Shown here piece by piece: positions 19,095 through 27,123 of a stretch of 64,000 nucleotides of DNA; the first letter of the stretch is position 1, and each line of letters opens with the position of its first letter. This DNA is from Burkholderia lata (GTDB lineage: Bacteria; Pseudomonadota; Gammaproteobacteria; Burkholderiales; Burkholderiaceae): positions 682,001 through 746,000 of the forward strand of contig NZ_CABVQK010000002.1 of the NCBI RefSeq assembly GCF_902499335.1, given 5' to 3'. Under the pieces are notes generated by a model. That model saw only the letters and a list, made by a program, of their open reading frames with translations. It was not told where the DNA came from and did not search any database. A program made the position numbers and the translations under genes.

Positions 19095-20096
19095 TCACCT
19101 GAGCCGAGCCATTCGGTACAGCCATATGCTGCCGGCCACTTGCGCCAGGAATGCGATCGTGAGCAGCGACCGACCGCTCGGATCGCCCCACATCCCGTAC
19201 AGATACCTCGGGTTTGTCATCACGACAAAACTGCCGATCGCGATCGGCAGCATGACGAGGACAAACGCCGACAGCCGCGTCTCCGACGACATCGCGGTCA
19301 ATTCACGCTCGGCCTGCTCGAGATCGCGCATGAACACCGACATCCGCTCGAGCATCACGTCCGCGCGACCGCCGTATTTGACCGACAAGCGCAGCACCGA
19401 GCCGACGAGTTCAAACTCTTCCGTCCGGTAGATCTTCGCGATGTGCATCATCGCGCGATCGATCTCGATACCGCCGCGCAGCATCCGCGACACGACGTCG
19501 AGGCAGCCGCGCAGCGGCTCCTCGGTCGTCAGGAGTGCTGCCTGGAAGGCAGCCGGCACGCTGTTGCCCAACGTGACGAGACGCACGATCCCGTCGAGGA
19601 ACGACGGGATCTGCCGGACGATCTTCAACCGCCGCCGCTGAATCCGTGACGCGAGCCAGACGCCGAGTATCGCGCTTCCGCAAATGAGCGCCGCGAAACA
19701 CGCGAGCATGCCGCCGTGACTACCCGCGACGAATGCAGCCACGACAAGCACTGCAAGCGCGATGAAGGCCTTGCCGCGTGCGTCGTCTATCCCTGCACGA
19801 CTCGCGAGGTTCGACAGATATTCGGATGCCGTCGCATACCAATGTGCCCAGAATGCGTCGGATGATGCGTTTCGTGCCGCGCCCGGCTGCATCGGCACCG
19901 CGCGCGCGGCACCTGCCGCCGCCGGCCGTGCTGCCTGCGCGGCGACACCTGCACGTGCGCCGGGTTCGAGCCGGCTGTCGATGAAACGCTTGGCGTCGGT
20001 CCGTACGCGCCGGGTTTCCGCGTGACGCCACAGCATCATCGCGGCCGCGACGCACAGCATCGCGAAGGCCAGCGCCCACACCATCCCGCTATACAT
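19095..20096 (-). CDS. tadB: TadB, type II secretion F-domain inner-membrane protein
   Basis: A 333-aa partner of TadC in the pilus inner-membrane platform. It has a first membrane helix at residues 2-22, a Pro/Ala linker, two membrane segments near 110-150, a T2SSF domain (PSFLDGIVRLVTLGNSVPAAFQ to SVFMRDLEQAERELTAMSSETR) and C-terminal helices. The ATG at 20096 lies inside the end of tadA (8-base overlap, ATG within AATGTATAG), which indicates translational coupling. A longer reading from 20147 would lie entirely inside tadA and was rejected. Confidence 0.92.
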   Translation of the reverse strand: MYSGMVWALAFAMLCVAAAMMLWRHAETRRVRTDAKRFIDSRLEPGARAGVAAQAARPAAAGAARAVPMQPGAARNASSDAFWAHWYATASEYLSNLASRAGIDDARGKAFIALAVLVVAAFVAGSHGGMLACFAALICGSAILGVWLASRIQRRRLKIVRQIPSFLDGIVRLVTLGNSVPAAFQAALLTTEEPLRGCLDVVSRMLRGGIEIDRAMMHIAKIYRTEEFELVGSVLRLSVKYGGRADVMLERMSVFMRDLEQAERELTAMSSETRLSAFVLVMLPIAIGSFVVMTNPRYLYGMWGDPSGRSLLTIAFLAQVAGSIWLYRMARLR

Positions 20097-21459
20097 TGAA
20101 GCCCCCGCCGCCGCGGCCGAACCCGCCGCCACCGAACCCGCCGCCAAACCCGCCGTCGCCGAACCCGCCGCTCGTCAGCGTCTGGCGGAAGCGCGCGAGC
20201 TTCGGCGAATGCGGATGAATGCCCAGCGTCTCCCAGTGGTCGACTTCCTCGCCCTCCGGCGTCACGCGTGCTTCGTAACGGTAAAGTTCCTGCGTCGCGA
20301 TGATGTTGTCGGACAGACCGGTGACTTCCGTGATCGACAGGATCCGCCGCCGCCCGTTCGACAGGCGACCGATCTGCACGATGAAGTCGATCGCATTCGC
20401 GATCTGCCGGCGCAGGCTCGACTCGGTGCCCTGAAAGCCCGCGAAACCCGCAAGCATCTCGAGACGGTACAGGCACTCTCGCGGTGAGCTCGCATGCACG
20501 GTGCCCATCGAGCCGTCATGGCCCGTGTTCATCGCCTGCAGCATTTCCAGCACTTCACCACCGCGCACTTCGCCGACGATGATCCGGTCCGGGCGCATCC
20601 GCAGCGTATTGCGCAGCAGGTCGCGAATCGATACGACGCCGTTGCCGTCGAAACCGCCCGGCCGGCTCTCGAGACGCACGACGTGCGGGTGATTCAGCGA
20701 CAGCTCCGCCGTATCCTCGATCGTCACGACACGCTCGATCTCCGGAATGTGGAACGCGAGCGCGTTGAGCAGCGACGTCTTGCCGGAACTCGTGCCGCCC
20801 GACACGAGAATGTTGCAGCGCGCCTCGACTGCCGCCTGGAGCAGCGTGTTGATCTCTTCGTTGAACGTGCCGTTGCCGAGCAGATCGGAGGGCTTCAGCG
20901 GATCCTTGCGGAATTTCCGGATCGATACGACCGGGCCGTCGATCGACAGCGGCTCGATCACGACGTTCACTCGGCCACCGTCGGGCAGCCGCGCGTCGAC
21001 CATCGGGTTCGACTCGTCGAGACGGCGGCCGATCGGTGCGAGGATCCGGCGCACGATCCGCAGCAGGTGCGCGTTGTCGGTAAAGCGCACCGGCAGCTTC
21101 GCGAGGATCCCGTGGCGCGACACGTACACGTCGTTGTAGCCGTTGATCAGGATGTCCTCGACCGCCGGGTCCGCCAGCAGGTCCTCGATCGGCCCGAAGC
21201 CAGCGAGCTCCTTCGTCAGGGCCTCGGCGATCGCACGCACCTCGTTTTCGTTGAGCGGGATGCGGCGCAGGCGCACGAAGCTGTCGATCTCGAGATCGAC
21301 GAACTGGTTGATCGCCTGTCGCGACCAACGGCCGAACTCGGCGCCCAGTTCTTCGATACGCGTCAGCAAGTGCTCGTGCGCGGCATTCTTGATGTCGTGA
21401 AATTGCTGCGTCTGGGAGAACGGCGCTGCGCCGTCGGCGAATTGAATGTCGTGTGCCAT
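20089..21459 (-). CDS. tadA: TadA/CpaF pilus assembly ATPase
   Basis: A 456-aa hexameric secretion ATPase that powers Flp pilus assembly. All motifs are present: Walker [10 protein letters not shown] (221-229), Asp box [12 protein letters not shown] (242-253), Walker B region [14 protein letters not shown] (289-302) and His box [11 protein letters not shown] (313-323). The N-terminal helical domain (1-100) is standard. The C-terminus is odd: residues ~430-456 are almost pure Gly/Phe ([20 protein letters not shown]), absent from most TadA proteins. It overlaps tadB by 8 bases. Confidence 0.95.
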   Translation of the reverse strand: MAHDIQFADGAAPFSQTQQFHDIKNAAHEHLLTRIEELGAEFGRWSRQAINQFVDLEIDSFVRLRRIPLNENEVRAIAEALTKELAGFGPIEDLLADPAVEDILINGYNDVYVSRHGILAKLPVRFTDNAHLLRIVRRILAPIGRRLDESNPMVDARLPDGGRVNVVIEPLSIDGPVVSIRKFRKDPLKPSDLLGNGTFNEEINTLLQAAVEARCNILVSGGTSSGKTSLLNALAFHIPEIERVVTIEDTAELSLNHPHVVRLESRPGGFDGNGVVSIRDLLRNTLRMRPDRIIVGEVRGGEVLEMLQAMNTGHDGSMGTVHASSPRECLYRLEMLAGFAGFQGTESSLRRQIANAIDFIVQIGRLSNGRRRILSITEVTGLSDNIIATQELYRYEARVTPEGEEVDHWETLGIHPHSPKLARFRQTLTSGGFGDGGFGGGFGGGGFGRGGGGFNV

Positions 21460-21462
21460 CGC

Positions 21463-22746
21463 TTACGACCGCTTGGACGAGGGTTGAATGAAGCGCTTCA
21501 GCGCGGAAAGGCCGGATGCCGGTCGCGCGGCGGCCGGTCTGACCGACACGCCTGGCAGCCGCGCGGCGAGCGACTCGAGCGCGCGCACGTACGGGTCGCG
21601 CTCCGTCATGTCGACGATGAGCCGGCCCTGGTTTGCCGCATGGCCGATCGCGACGCGGCGCGACGGCAACGTACCCACCAGCGCAAGACCGAGGCGCTCG
21701 GCGATCTGTGCAGGCGTCAGGTCGAGTGCGGGATCGTACTGGTTGACGACGAGCCGTACACGATCGGTGTCGACACCCGCGTCGCGCAGCCCGGTGAGCA
21801 GATCGGCCGCGGACACGATCGACGCGACACCCTGGTCGCAGACGAGCCACGCTTCATCGGCCGACATCGTAATCTGGGCAACGAACTCGCGGTTCGAGAA
21901 ACCACCGAGATCGACGATCTGCTGATCGAAAAATGCGCGAAACCGGTTCAGCACGCCGGCGCACGACGCATACGAGACATCGCGCAGCCCGCCGAGATCG
22001 GCCGGCAGCGTCGTCAATGCAACACCGCTCTCATGCCGGGTCAGTGCGGTATTCACGAAGGTTCGGTCGATGCGGCGCAGGTTGTGAACCGCATCGATGA
22101 AATGGAATTCGCAGCGGGTATTCAGGAACAGCGCACCGTCGCCTGCCGGCAGCCCCAGGTCGACGAGCGCGGTCTGGCGCCCGGCCGGCGTGCCGCCATT
22201 CGGCTCGCCGGTTGCCCCCGGGCTCACCGCGCGCTTCTGCAGCCACACGGCGAGATTCGCCGCGAGCGTGCTCACGCCCATGCCGGCGCGCGCGCCCAGC
22301 AATGCGACGAGCTTGCCGTGACGGCTTGCCGGCTCGCCGACGTTTGCCAGCAGCCCGCGCGTCGTGCGCAACGCCTCTTCCGCCGCGGCCGACACGTCGA
22401 TGAAATCGCGCACGCCGGCGCGCAATGCGGCGAGCGTGCTCTCCGGCTGTGCGAGCGAGCCGAGTGCGATGATCGGCAGCCCCGGATGCGATGCACGTAC
22501 CGCCGCGGCGGCCACGCTCGCAGCCGCGCTGCCGTCGGAAAAATCGATGAACACGAGCGCCGGATTGAGCCCCGTGATGCGCTGAGCAAGCACGCCCGGC
22601 TCGAGCGACGCAGCCTCGACCGCACCGGCCGATACGAGCGTATCGGCCAGCCAGCGGACATGCGCCTCGTGTGGTGACGCGCAAACGAAATAGTCGGTCA
22701 CGGCGGGTTCACACAATGACTGGATTCGCGCGTTCATGTCGAACAC
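21463..22746 (-). CDS. tadZ: TadZ/CpaE-type ParA-like localisation protein
   Basis: A 427-aa protein with an atypical receiver-like N-terminus (17-130, LVFIDFSDGSAAASVAAAA) and a MinD/ParA-like domain. The P-loop reads GARAGMGVST (151-160): the conserved Walker A lysine is replaced by Val, and the signature ParA lysine is missing. TadZ proteins mark the cell-pole site for Flp pilus assembly and often have atypical Walker A boxes, so ATP hydrolysis may be absent here. The start may be Met1 or Met4. It lies just upstream of tadA in the operon. Confidence 0.9.
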   Translation of the reverse strand: MFDMNARIQSLCEPAVTDYFVCASPHEAHVRWLADTLVSAGAVEAASLEPGVLAQRITGLNPALVFIDFSDGSAAASVAAAAVRASHPGLPIIALGSLAQPESTLAALRAGVRDFIDVSAAAEEALRTTRGLLANVGEPASRHGKLVALLGARAGMGVSTLAANLAVWLQKRAVSPGATGEPNGGTPAGRQTALVDLGLPAGDGALFLNTRCEFHFIDAVHNLRRIDRTFVNTALTRHESGVALTTLPADLGGLRDVSYASCAGVLNRFRAFFDQQIVDLGGFSNREFVAQITMSADEAWLVCDQGVASIVSAADLLTGLRDAGVDTDRVRLVVNQYDPALDLTPAQIAERLGLALVGTLPSRRVAIGHAANQGRLIVDMTERDPYVRALESLAARLPGVSVRPAAARPASGLSALKRFIQPSSKRS

Positions 22747-22797
22747 CCCCGACTACACAAAGCGTGGCGACGCGTCGCAATCCGCGAGACATCCCAC

Positions 22798-24129
22798 TCA
22801 TTTCGAAAACCCCGGAGCGGCGTCCGGCGACGCAGCTCCGCCCAGATACGATTTCCAGACCGGTCCATCGTGCTGCTCGGACAGCTCGCCGGGCGTCGCG
22901 GGCAGCACGGCCCCCTTGGCGATCGGCGCGACAAGGTGAGGTGTCACGATGATCAGCAGTTCCTTGTCGTTCTGCTGATAATTCATATTCTTGAAGAACG
23001 TACCGATAATCGGCAGATCGCCCAGCAACGGCACCTTGCTCACGTTCGACATCGTCTGCCGATCGATCAGGCCGCCGATCACGAAGCTTTCGCCATCGCC
23101 GAGCTCGACGGTCGTGTCCGCGCGGCGCGTCGTGATGCCGGGCACCGCAACGCCACTGATCGTCACGCTGTTCACGAAGTCGAGCTGACTCGACTCGGGG
23201 GCGACCTTCAACGCGATCCGGTTCGGGCTCAGGACCGTCGGCATCAGCGAGAGCCCGACACCATATTGCTTCCACTGGATCGCGGTCGAGCCGAGCCCTT
23301 GCGGCGACGGCACCGGAATCTCGCCGCCCGCGAGAAAGCTCGCGCTCTGCCCGGACAGGGCGACCAGCGTCGGCTCCGCCAGCACGCGAGCGAGATTGTT
23401 CGCCTCGAGCAGTGACAGATCAGCAAAAATGCCGTGCCCGGCGGCGTTCACGACCAGGTTGAACGCCGACGCGACCGGCGAACCGAGCGTCGGAACGTAA
23501 CCCGCGGTACCTGGGCCGGACCCTCCGCTATAAGACTGCACGCCCCCCGGCGAAAACGATCCGAACGAAAAACCGTTGCTTTGCTTGAAGAAATTGAACC
23601 CGACCTGCTTGAGCACCGAACGGCTGAATTCGACAACCCGCACGTCGACCTGCACGACGCTCTTGCCGGGAACCGTCGAGCGGTCGATCACGGCCCCCTT
23701 CCCGCTCATGTTCTTGCCGACCGCGGCCGCGCGCGCATGCGCCTCGAGCGACGCCGACGAGCCTTGCAATACCGCCGTCCCGCCGTATGCATTCACGCGC
23801 GGCGTAGAACCGTCGAGCACCGCTTGAGCGGCCGCGTCGACGACTTCGACGTTCCAGACCGTCGGCTCGTCGTGACCGCGCTCCCACAGCATGACGTTCG
23901 TCGCGCCGGGCGCCTTCGCGGTAAGCAGCACCGATCCCGAGCGGTTCCCCTTCATGATCAGCACGTCGGCTATCGCAGGATCGCCGACCGCGACACGCTG
24001 CAGCGTGCGGCTCGCCGAAATCTGTCTTTGCGCGCCGACCGCAAGCTCGATCGTGCTGCTCGCAGTCGCGAACGATGCGAAAGTCATGGTGAAGATGGCA
24101 ATCGCGAATGCAATCAGTGTTTTTTTCAT
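22798..24129 (-). CDS. rcpA: RcpA/CpaC outer-membrane secretin of the Flp pilus
   Basis: A 443-aa secretin forming the outer-membrane channel for the pilus. Signal peptide 1-23 (MKKTLIAFAIAIFTMTFASFATA). The N-terminal CpaC-type domain (STIELAVGAQRQI, VAVGDPAIADVLI, GATNVMLWE) precedes the secretin core (RVLAEPTLVALSGQSASFLAGGEIPVP through GESFVIGGLIDRQT and VPLLGDLPIIGTFFK). The start at 24129 was preferred because it gives the signal peptide. It lies between rcpC and tadZ. Confidence 0.93.
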   Translation of the reverse strand: MKKTLIAFAIAIFTMTFASFATASSTIELAVGAQRQISASRTLQRVAVGDPAIADVLIMKGNRSGSVLLTAKAPGATNVMLWERGHDEPTVWNVEVVDAAAQAVLDGSTPRVNAYGGTAVLQGSSASLEAHARAAAVGKNMSGKGAVIDRSTVPGKSVVQVDVRVVEFSRSVLKQVGFNFFKQSNGFSFGSFSPGGVQSYSGGSGPGTAGYVPTLGSPVASAFNLVVNAAGHGIFADLSLLEANNLARVLAEPTLVALSGQSASFLAGGEIPVPSPQGLGSTAIQWKQYGVGLSLMPTVLSPNRIALKVAPESSQLDFVNSVTISGVAVPGITTRRADTTVELGDGESFVIGGLIDRQTMSNVSKVPLLGDLPIIGTFFKNMNYQQNDKELLIIVTPHLVAPIAKGAVLPATPGELSEQHDGPVWKSYLGGAASPDAAPGFSK

Positions 24130-24194
24130 CGTTTGGTAGACCGTCGCGCGGCCTTCTACTTGTCGTCGCTGATATCGATGGCCGTCGATGTCTT

Positions 24195-25121
24195 TCAATA
24201 GGCAACCGTTTCCGACCGGCCGCCACGGATCACTTCGATGTTGCCGCCTCCCCCGCTCGGCCGCACCACCGGCAGCAATCGCTGCGGTAACGGCGGCACG
24301 TTCACATTGGCCACCGGTGTTCTCGGCGTACCGGACAGTTGTTGCAACGAAACGCCCGCCGCAGCCAGTGCCGACGGCGACAGCTTGTTGTCCGTACGTA
24401 CCGCAACCGTCTGTATCGCAAGCTCGTCGTCACGCGGGTTGCGCAAGGCGAACGTCAGCCGGCCGCTCGCTTCGCCGAGCGTCAGCGCATCGACCTGCGC
24501 GGTCGGTACCGCGAGCACCGCGATGCGGACGCCGGCCGGTTGCCCGTTGCCGCCGTTGTTGTTCCCGCTGTCGCGATCCGAAGTCGCATCACCGAACGAC
24601 AGCACACGGACCTTCGACAACAGGAGACGCGCCTGCGACTGCGAGACCTCGCCGTCAAGCATCGTGCCGCCGCCTTCACGTTTCAGATTCAGGAACACGT
24701 CGACATAGTTGCCGGGCCGCAGCCGGTTGCCGACTGCATTCGATTCGTCGACGCGAACCGCAACCGCGCGCTCGCCGGGCTGTACGTCCTCGGCAAGCCC
24801 CGATACCAGCGCATCCGCAACGACCGGCGCCGAGGCCGGGATCTCCCGAACCGGCACGCGGCCGACAAGCGGAACGGGATCACTGAACGCGCCCACCGGT
24901 ACGAGCGCAGTCGACTGGATCTTCAGTGCATCAGCCGGGATCGGCTGACCGCCCGGCAAGGTGCGCGTCGCAATCACGACGGGTACGGCTGTTGCCGTCG
25001 CCGCTTGCTGGACCGGCGCGGGACGCGAAGCGCTGCGTCCAAGCACCCATGCATAGATCCCAAGCAAAACTGCGATCGCAATCAGCAGCCCCGCAATGAT
25101 CTTCGTTACGTTGTTGGCCAT
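24195..25121 (-). CDS. rcpC: RcpC/CpaB Flp pilus assembly protein
   Basis: A 308-aa periplasmic protein anchored by one N-terminal helix (about 8-27). It contains an SAF-type domain (VVIATRTLPGGQPIPADALKI) and the RcpC/CpaB core (GERAVAVRVDESNAVGNRLRPGNYVDVFLN). These proteins work with the secretin and influence pilus export. The C-terminus ends in a Gly-rich stretch. It lies upstream of rcpA in the Tad operon. Confidence 0.9.
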   Translation of the reverse strand: MANNVTKIIAGLLIAIAVLLGIYAWVLGRSASRPAPVQQAATATAVPVVIATRTLPGGQPIPADALKIQSTALVPVGAFSDPVPLVGRVPVREIPASAPVVADALVSGLAEDVQPGERAVAVRVDESNAVGNRLRPGNYVDVFLNLKREGGGTMLDGEVSQSQARLLLSKVRVLSFGDATSDRDSGNNNGGNGQPAGVRIAVLAVPTAQVDALTLGEASGRLTFALRNPRDDELAIQTVAVRTDNKLSPSALAAAGVSLQQLSGTPRTPVANVNVPPLPQRLLPVVRPSGGGGNIEVIRGGRSETVAY

Positions 25122-25188
25122 GTTGTCGAATGGATGCAGGAATAAAAATCCAGTTAGCTTCTTGCCGCGTGATTCGTGAATGACGTGC

Positions 25189-25635
25189 TCATAACATGGT
25201 CTGCGGAATTTGCACCACTGCCGAACCCGTCAATGGTGCCGTCATGAATGTCCCCAGGAACGGCATGATCGTCATCCAGCTGTCCGGCGTATAGCTCACC
25301 GTGACCGTCAGGCAGTACAGCAACGGCGTCGGCGTCCCGTTGTAGTTGCACTGCTGCGCCACGACGTTGGGCGGACTACTGTTCAGCCAGCCGAGGACGT
25401 TCTGGGTCGTCGTCTTCGCGTTCGCGACGCGTGTCGTGAGATCAGGTGCGTAGCTCAATCCAGCGCGCGCGCCCTCGCTTGCCGCCATCGTCAAGCTCTG
25501 CTGAATGAGAAAAATCATCCCGAAACTCAGAATCGCGTAGAAAATCACGAAGAACAGCGGAAACACGATCGCAAACTCGACCGCTGTCGCTCCGCGCTGC
25601 CGCCGACGCCCTCGCCACGCGCTCTGTCGTTTCAT
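25189..25635 (-). CDS. tadE: TadE-family pseudopilin-like protein
   Basis: A 148-aa protein with an Arg-rich N-terminus then RRQRGATAVEFAIVFPLFFVI (about 11-31), the TadE prepilin-like motif with conserved Glu after the processing site. The globular part has a Cys pair (QCNYNG, LYCLTV). TadE is a pseudopilin processed by TadV. The ATG overlaps the tadV stop in an ATGA (4-base) junction, which sets the start and implies coupling. Confidence 0.9.
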   Translation of the reverse strand: MKRQSAWRGRRRQRGATAVEFAIVFPLFFVIFYAILSFGMIFLIQQSLTMAASEGARAGLSYAPDLTTRVANAKTTTQNVLGWLNSSPPNVVAQQCNYNGTPTPLLYCLTVTVSYTPDSWMTIMPFLGTFMTAPLTGSAVVQIPQTML

Positions 25636-26132
25636 CGCACGCCCCCCGTTGCGGCAAGATAGATCAGCCATATGGCAGCCGGCACCGCAAGGCATGCGGC
25701 ATAGGGCGTTGCCCGATATCTCCCGAGTCTCAGCGCAGGCTCGCGCGGTCGCCACAAGCCCCCGAGCGAGGTGCGCGACAGCACCATCAGCGCGAGCGCG
25801 TGCAGGCCTGCAGCCAGGCTGGCGGCCACCCACAGCCAAAGCAGCGCATGCGCACCGCACCAGATGCCGAGCACGGCGAAAATCTTTACATCGGCTGCGC
25901 CCATCACGCGCAGAAGGAAGAACGGCATAAGCCCAATCAAGCCGACCAGCATGCCGGCCACTGACTGAAGCATGGAAATGCCAAATGGATTCGCGGCCAC
26001 GCATGCGCCGCCGAACCCGCTGACCAGTCCGACCAGAACAAGCGCGTTCGAAATACGGCGGAAACGAATATCGCTGACCACGACAAAACCTGCCCAGGTC
26101 AGAAATACCCCGCTAAAAATAAGATGTCCCAT
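25632..26132 (-). CDS. tadV: TadV/CpaA prepilin peptidase
   Basis: A 166-aa integral-membrane aspartic protease that cleaves Flp prepilin. The two catalytic Asp residues are Asp21 in SDIRFRRISN and Asp81 in MGAADVKIF (the GxGD-type motif read as GAAD). Six hydrophobic segments cover the protein; no methylase domain is present, as expected for the short Tad form. It lies between flp and tadE and overlaps tadE by 4 bases. Confidence 0.9.
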   Translation of the reverse strand: MGHLIFSGVFLTWAGFVVVSDIRFRRISNALVLVGLVSGFGGACVAANPFGISMLQSVAGMLVGLIGLMPFFLLRVMGAADVKIFAVLGIWCGAHALLWLWVAASLAAGLHALALMVLSRTSLGGLWRPREPALRLGRYRATPYAACLAVPAAIWLIYLAATGGVR

Positions 26133-26228
26133 CGCGCCACGATCCGCAGCAAATACGAGGGCGAGCGGATTACCGAGGCAATCCGCCCGCTACTGCGCCA
26201 AGACGACTTCCGAAAAAGAAGTGTCAGC

Positions 26229-26447
26229 TTAGCCCGCCGGGACTGCTCGGATCGCGGTGGCAGAACAGTTGGTAGCCGAAGGGGAGGACACGCAAGTGCC
26301 AAGATTGGTGAACATGTTGCCGAGACTGCTGCCGATGTTCGTCACCCCGGCAACGATTGCGACAGCAATCAGACCCGCAATCAGACCATACTCGATCGCG
26401 GTAACCCCGTTTTCTTCCCGAAAGAAGCGAATCAACATTGCTTTCAT
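26229..26447 (-). CDS. flp: Flp-type pilin
   Basis: A 72-aa prepilin: basic leader, then the processing site NGVTAIEYGLIAGLIAVAIV, with cleavage expected after Gly14 and the conserved Glu and Tyr that define Flp pilins. The mature protein is about 58 residues and has two Cys residues in its C-terminal tail (TCVSSPSATNCSAT), which may form a disulfide. It is the first gene of the Tad operon. Its transcript leader contains TTTACGT-N15-ACGTAAA at 26467-26495. Confidence 0.95.
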   Translation of the reverse strand: MKAMLIRFFREENGVTAIEYGLIAGLIAVAIVAGVTNIGSSLGNMFTNLGTCVSSPSATNCSATAIRAVPAG

Positions 26448-26645
26448 TTTATTCCTCGTGCCTGTATTTACGTTCTTTGGCCTTTTATACGTAAACGTCC
26501 CCGCATATCCGGCCGTTGCCCCGCGCTGTTCGCCACATCTGCTGTAGCGTCAACCGGGTGCGCTTTCTTTATAGATTGCCCCGAGGGGCATGGCTCATCA
26601 TTTGATGCAAGTTAACATTCGCGATAGTGACCTCCTCGAACGTTG

Positions 26646-26781
26646 TGTACCGAACCGTACATTTCCTTACATCTGCTCCGGATTCTATATCCGATCCCAT
26701 TTAACTTCCAACCTCTTTTAACGACATGGATGGAAAAAAATGACCTGGAGCACAACGTATTTGTACGGTGTTTCGGTACGA
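26646..26781. promoter_or_regulatory. Pair of TGTACGG/TTCGGTAC elements
   Basis: At 26646-26661 the minus strand reads TGTACGGTTCGGTACA; at 26762-26781 the plus strand reads TGTACGGTGTTTCGGTACGA. The two share both arms and differ by a short insertion. Two copies of one interrupted palindrome within 120 bp suggest a protein-binding site, which regulator is unknown. Confidence 0.4.
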
Positions 26782-26871
26782 CTTACACATAGGATTTACG
26801 ATAGGTTAGATGTGCACACCTAATCCACCAGTAAAACAATTGCCTCGTCCACCAAGCCTGCGCGGCCCCAA

Positions 26872-26918
26872 CGTTACGTCGCACGCGTAACGCCAATGTT
26901 GTGACGTTACGTTACGCG
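26872..26918. promoter_or_regulatory. Cluster of CGTTACG heptamers, candidate enhancer sites
   Basis: Four heptamers in 47 bp: CGTTACG at 26872, 26905 and 26910 and the inverse CGTAACG at 26886. They form two perfect inverted repeats: CGTTACG-N7-CGTAACG and CGCGTAACG-N17-CGTTACGCG. The cluster is about 155-200 bp upstream of the predicted sigma54 start site, the usual distance for EBP enhancer sites. The Tad-linked EBP is the obvious candidate to bind here (inference). Confidence 0.55.
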
Positions 26919-27046
26919 ACGCTCGAAACCGTTCTCATCCGTCTGTCCTTAAACAGATTCAACAATCTTTCAATTTCCATAACTTCCTTTTCCGACAAGG
27001 AATTGCCCCGTTTAAAACCTGTTGTCGAACCGTCGGCCATCGAAAT

Positions 27047-27062
27047 GGCACGACAGTTGCAG
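27047..27062 (+). promoter_or_regulatory. Sigma54 (-24/-12) promoter of the lipoprotein/TpsB module
   Basis: TGGCACGACAGTTGCA is a perfect match to TGGCAC-N5-TTGCA, with GG (27048-27049) and GC (27060-27061) exactly 10 bases apart. Transcription would start near 27073, giving a ~50-base leader to the ATG at 27124. Confidence 0.85.
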
Positions 27063-27123
27063 AGTAGTCCGCGCACCACTCAACACAACGAAGTTCACAA
27101 CACATTTTTAATGCGAGGACAAA

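Larger units (their letters stand above)
26448..27123. other. 676-bp AT-richer divergent control region between flp and the lipoprotein module
   Basis: No credible gene. It is visibly AT-richer than its surroundings. It holds the flp leader with a TTTACGT/ACGTAAA inverted repeat (26467-26495), two related TGTACGG-TTCGGTAC elements (26646-26661 and 26762-26781), a CGTTACG heptamer cluster (26872-26918) and a sigma54 promoter (27047-27062) reading right. I see no convincing sigma54 promoter reading toward flp. Confidence 0.8.

Noticed and set aside
26591..26606. TGGCTCATCATTTGAT resembling a second sigma54 promoter
   Set aside because: The essential GC at -12 is GA, and it would lie more than 500 bp from the gene it faces.
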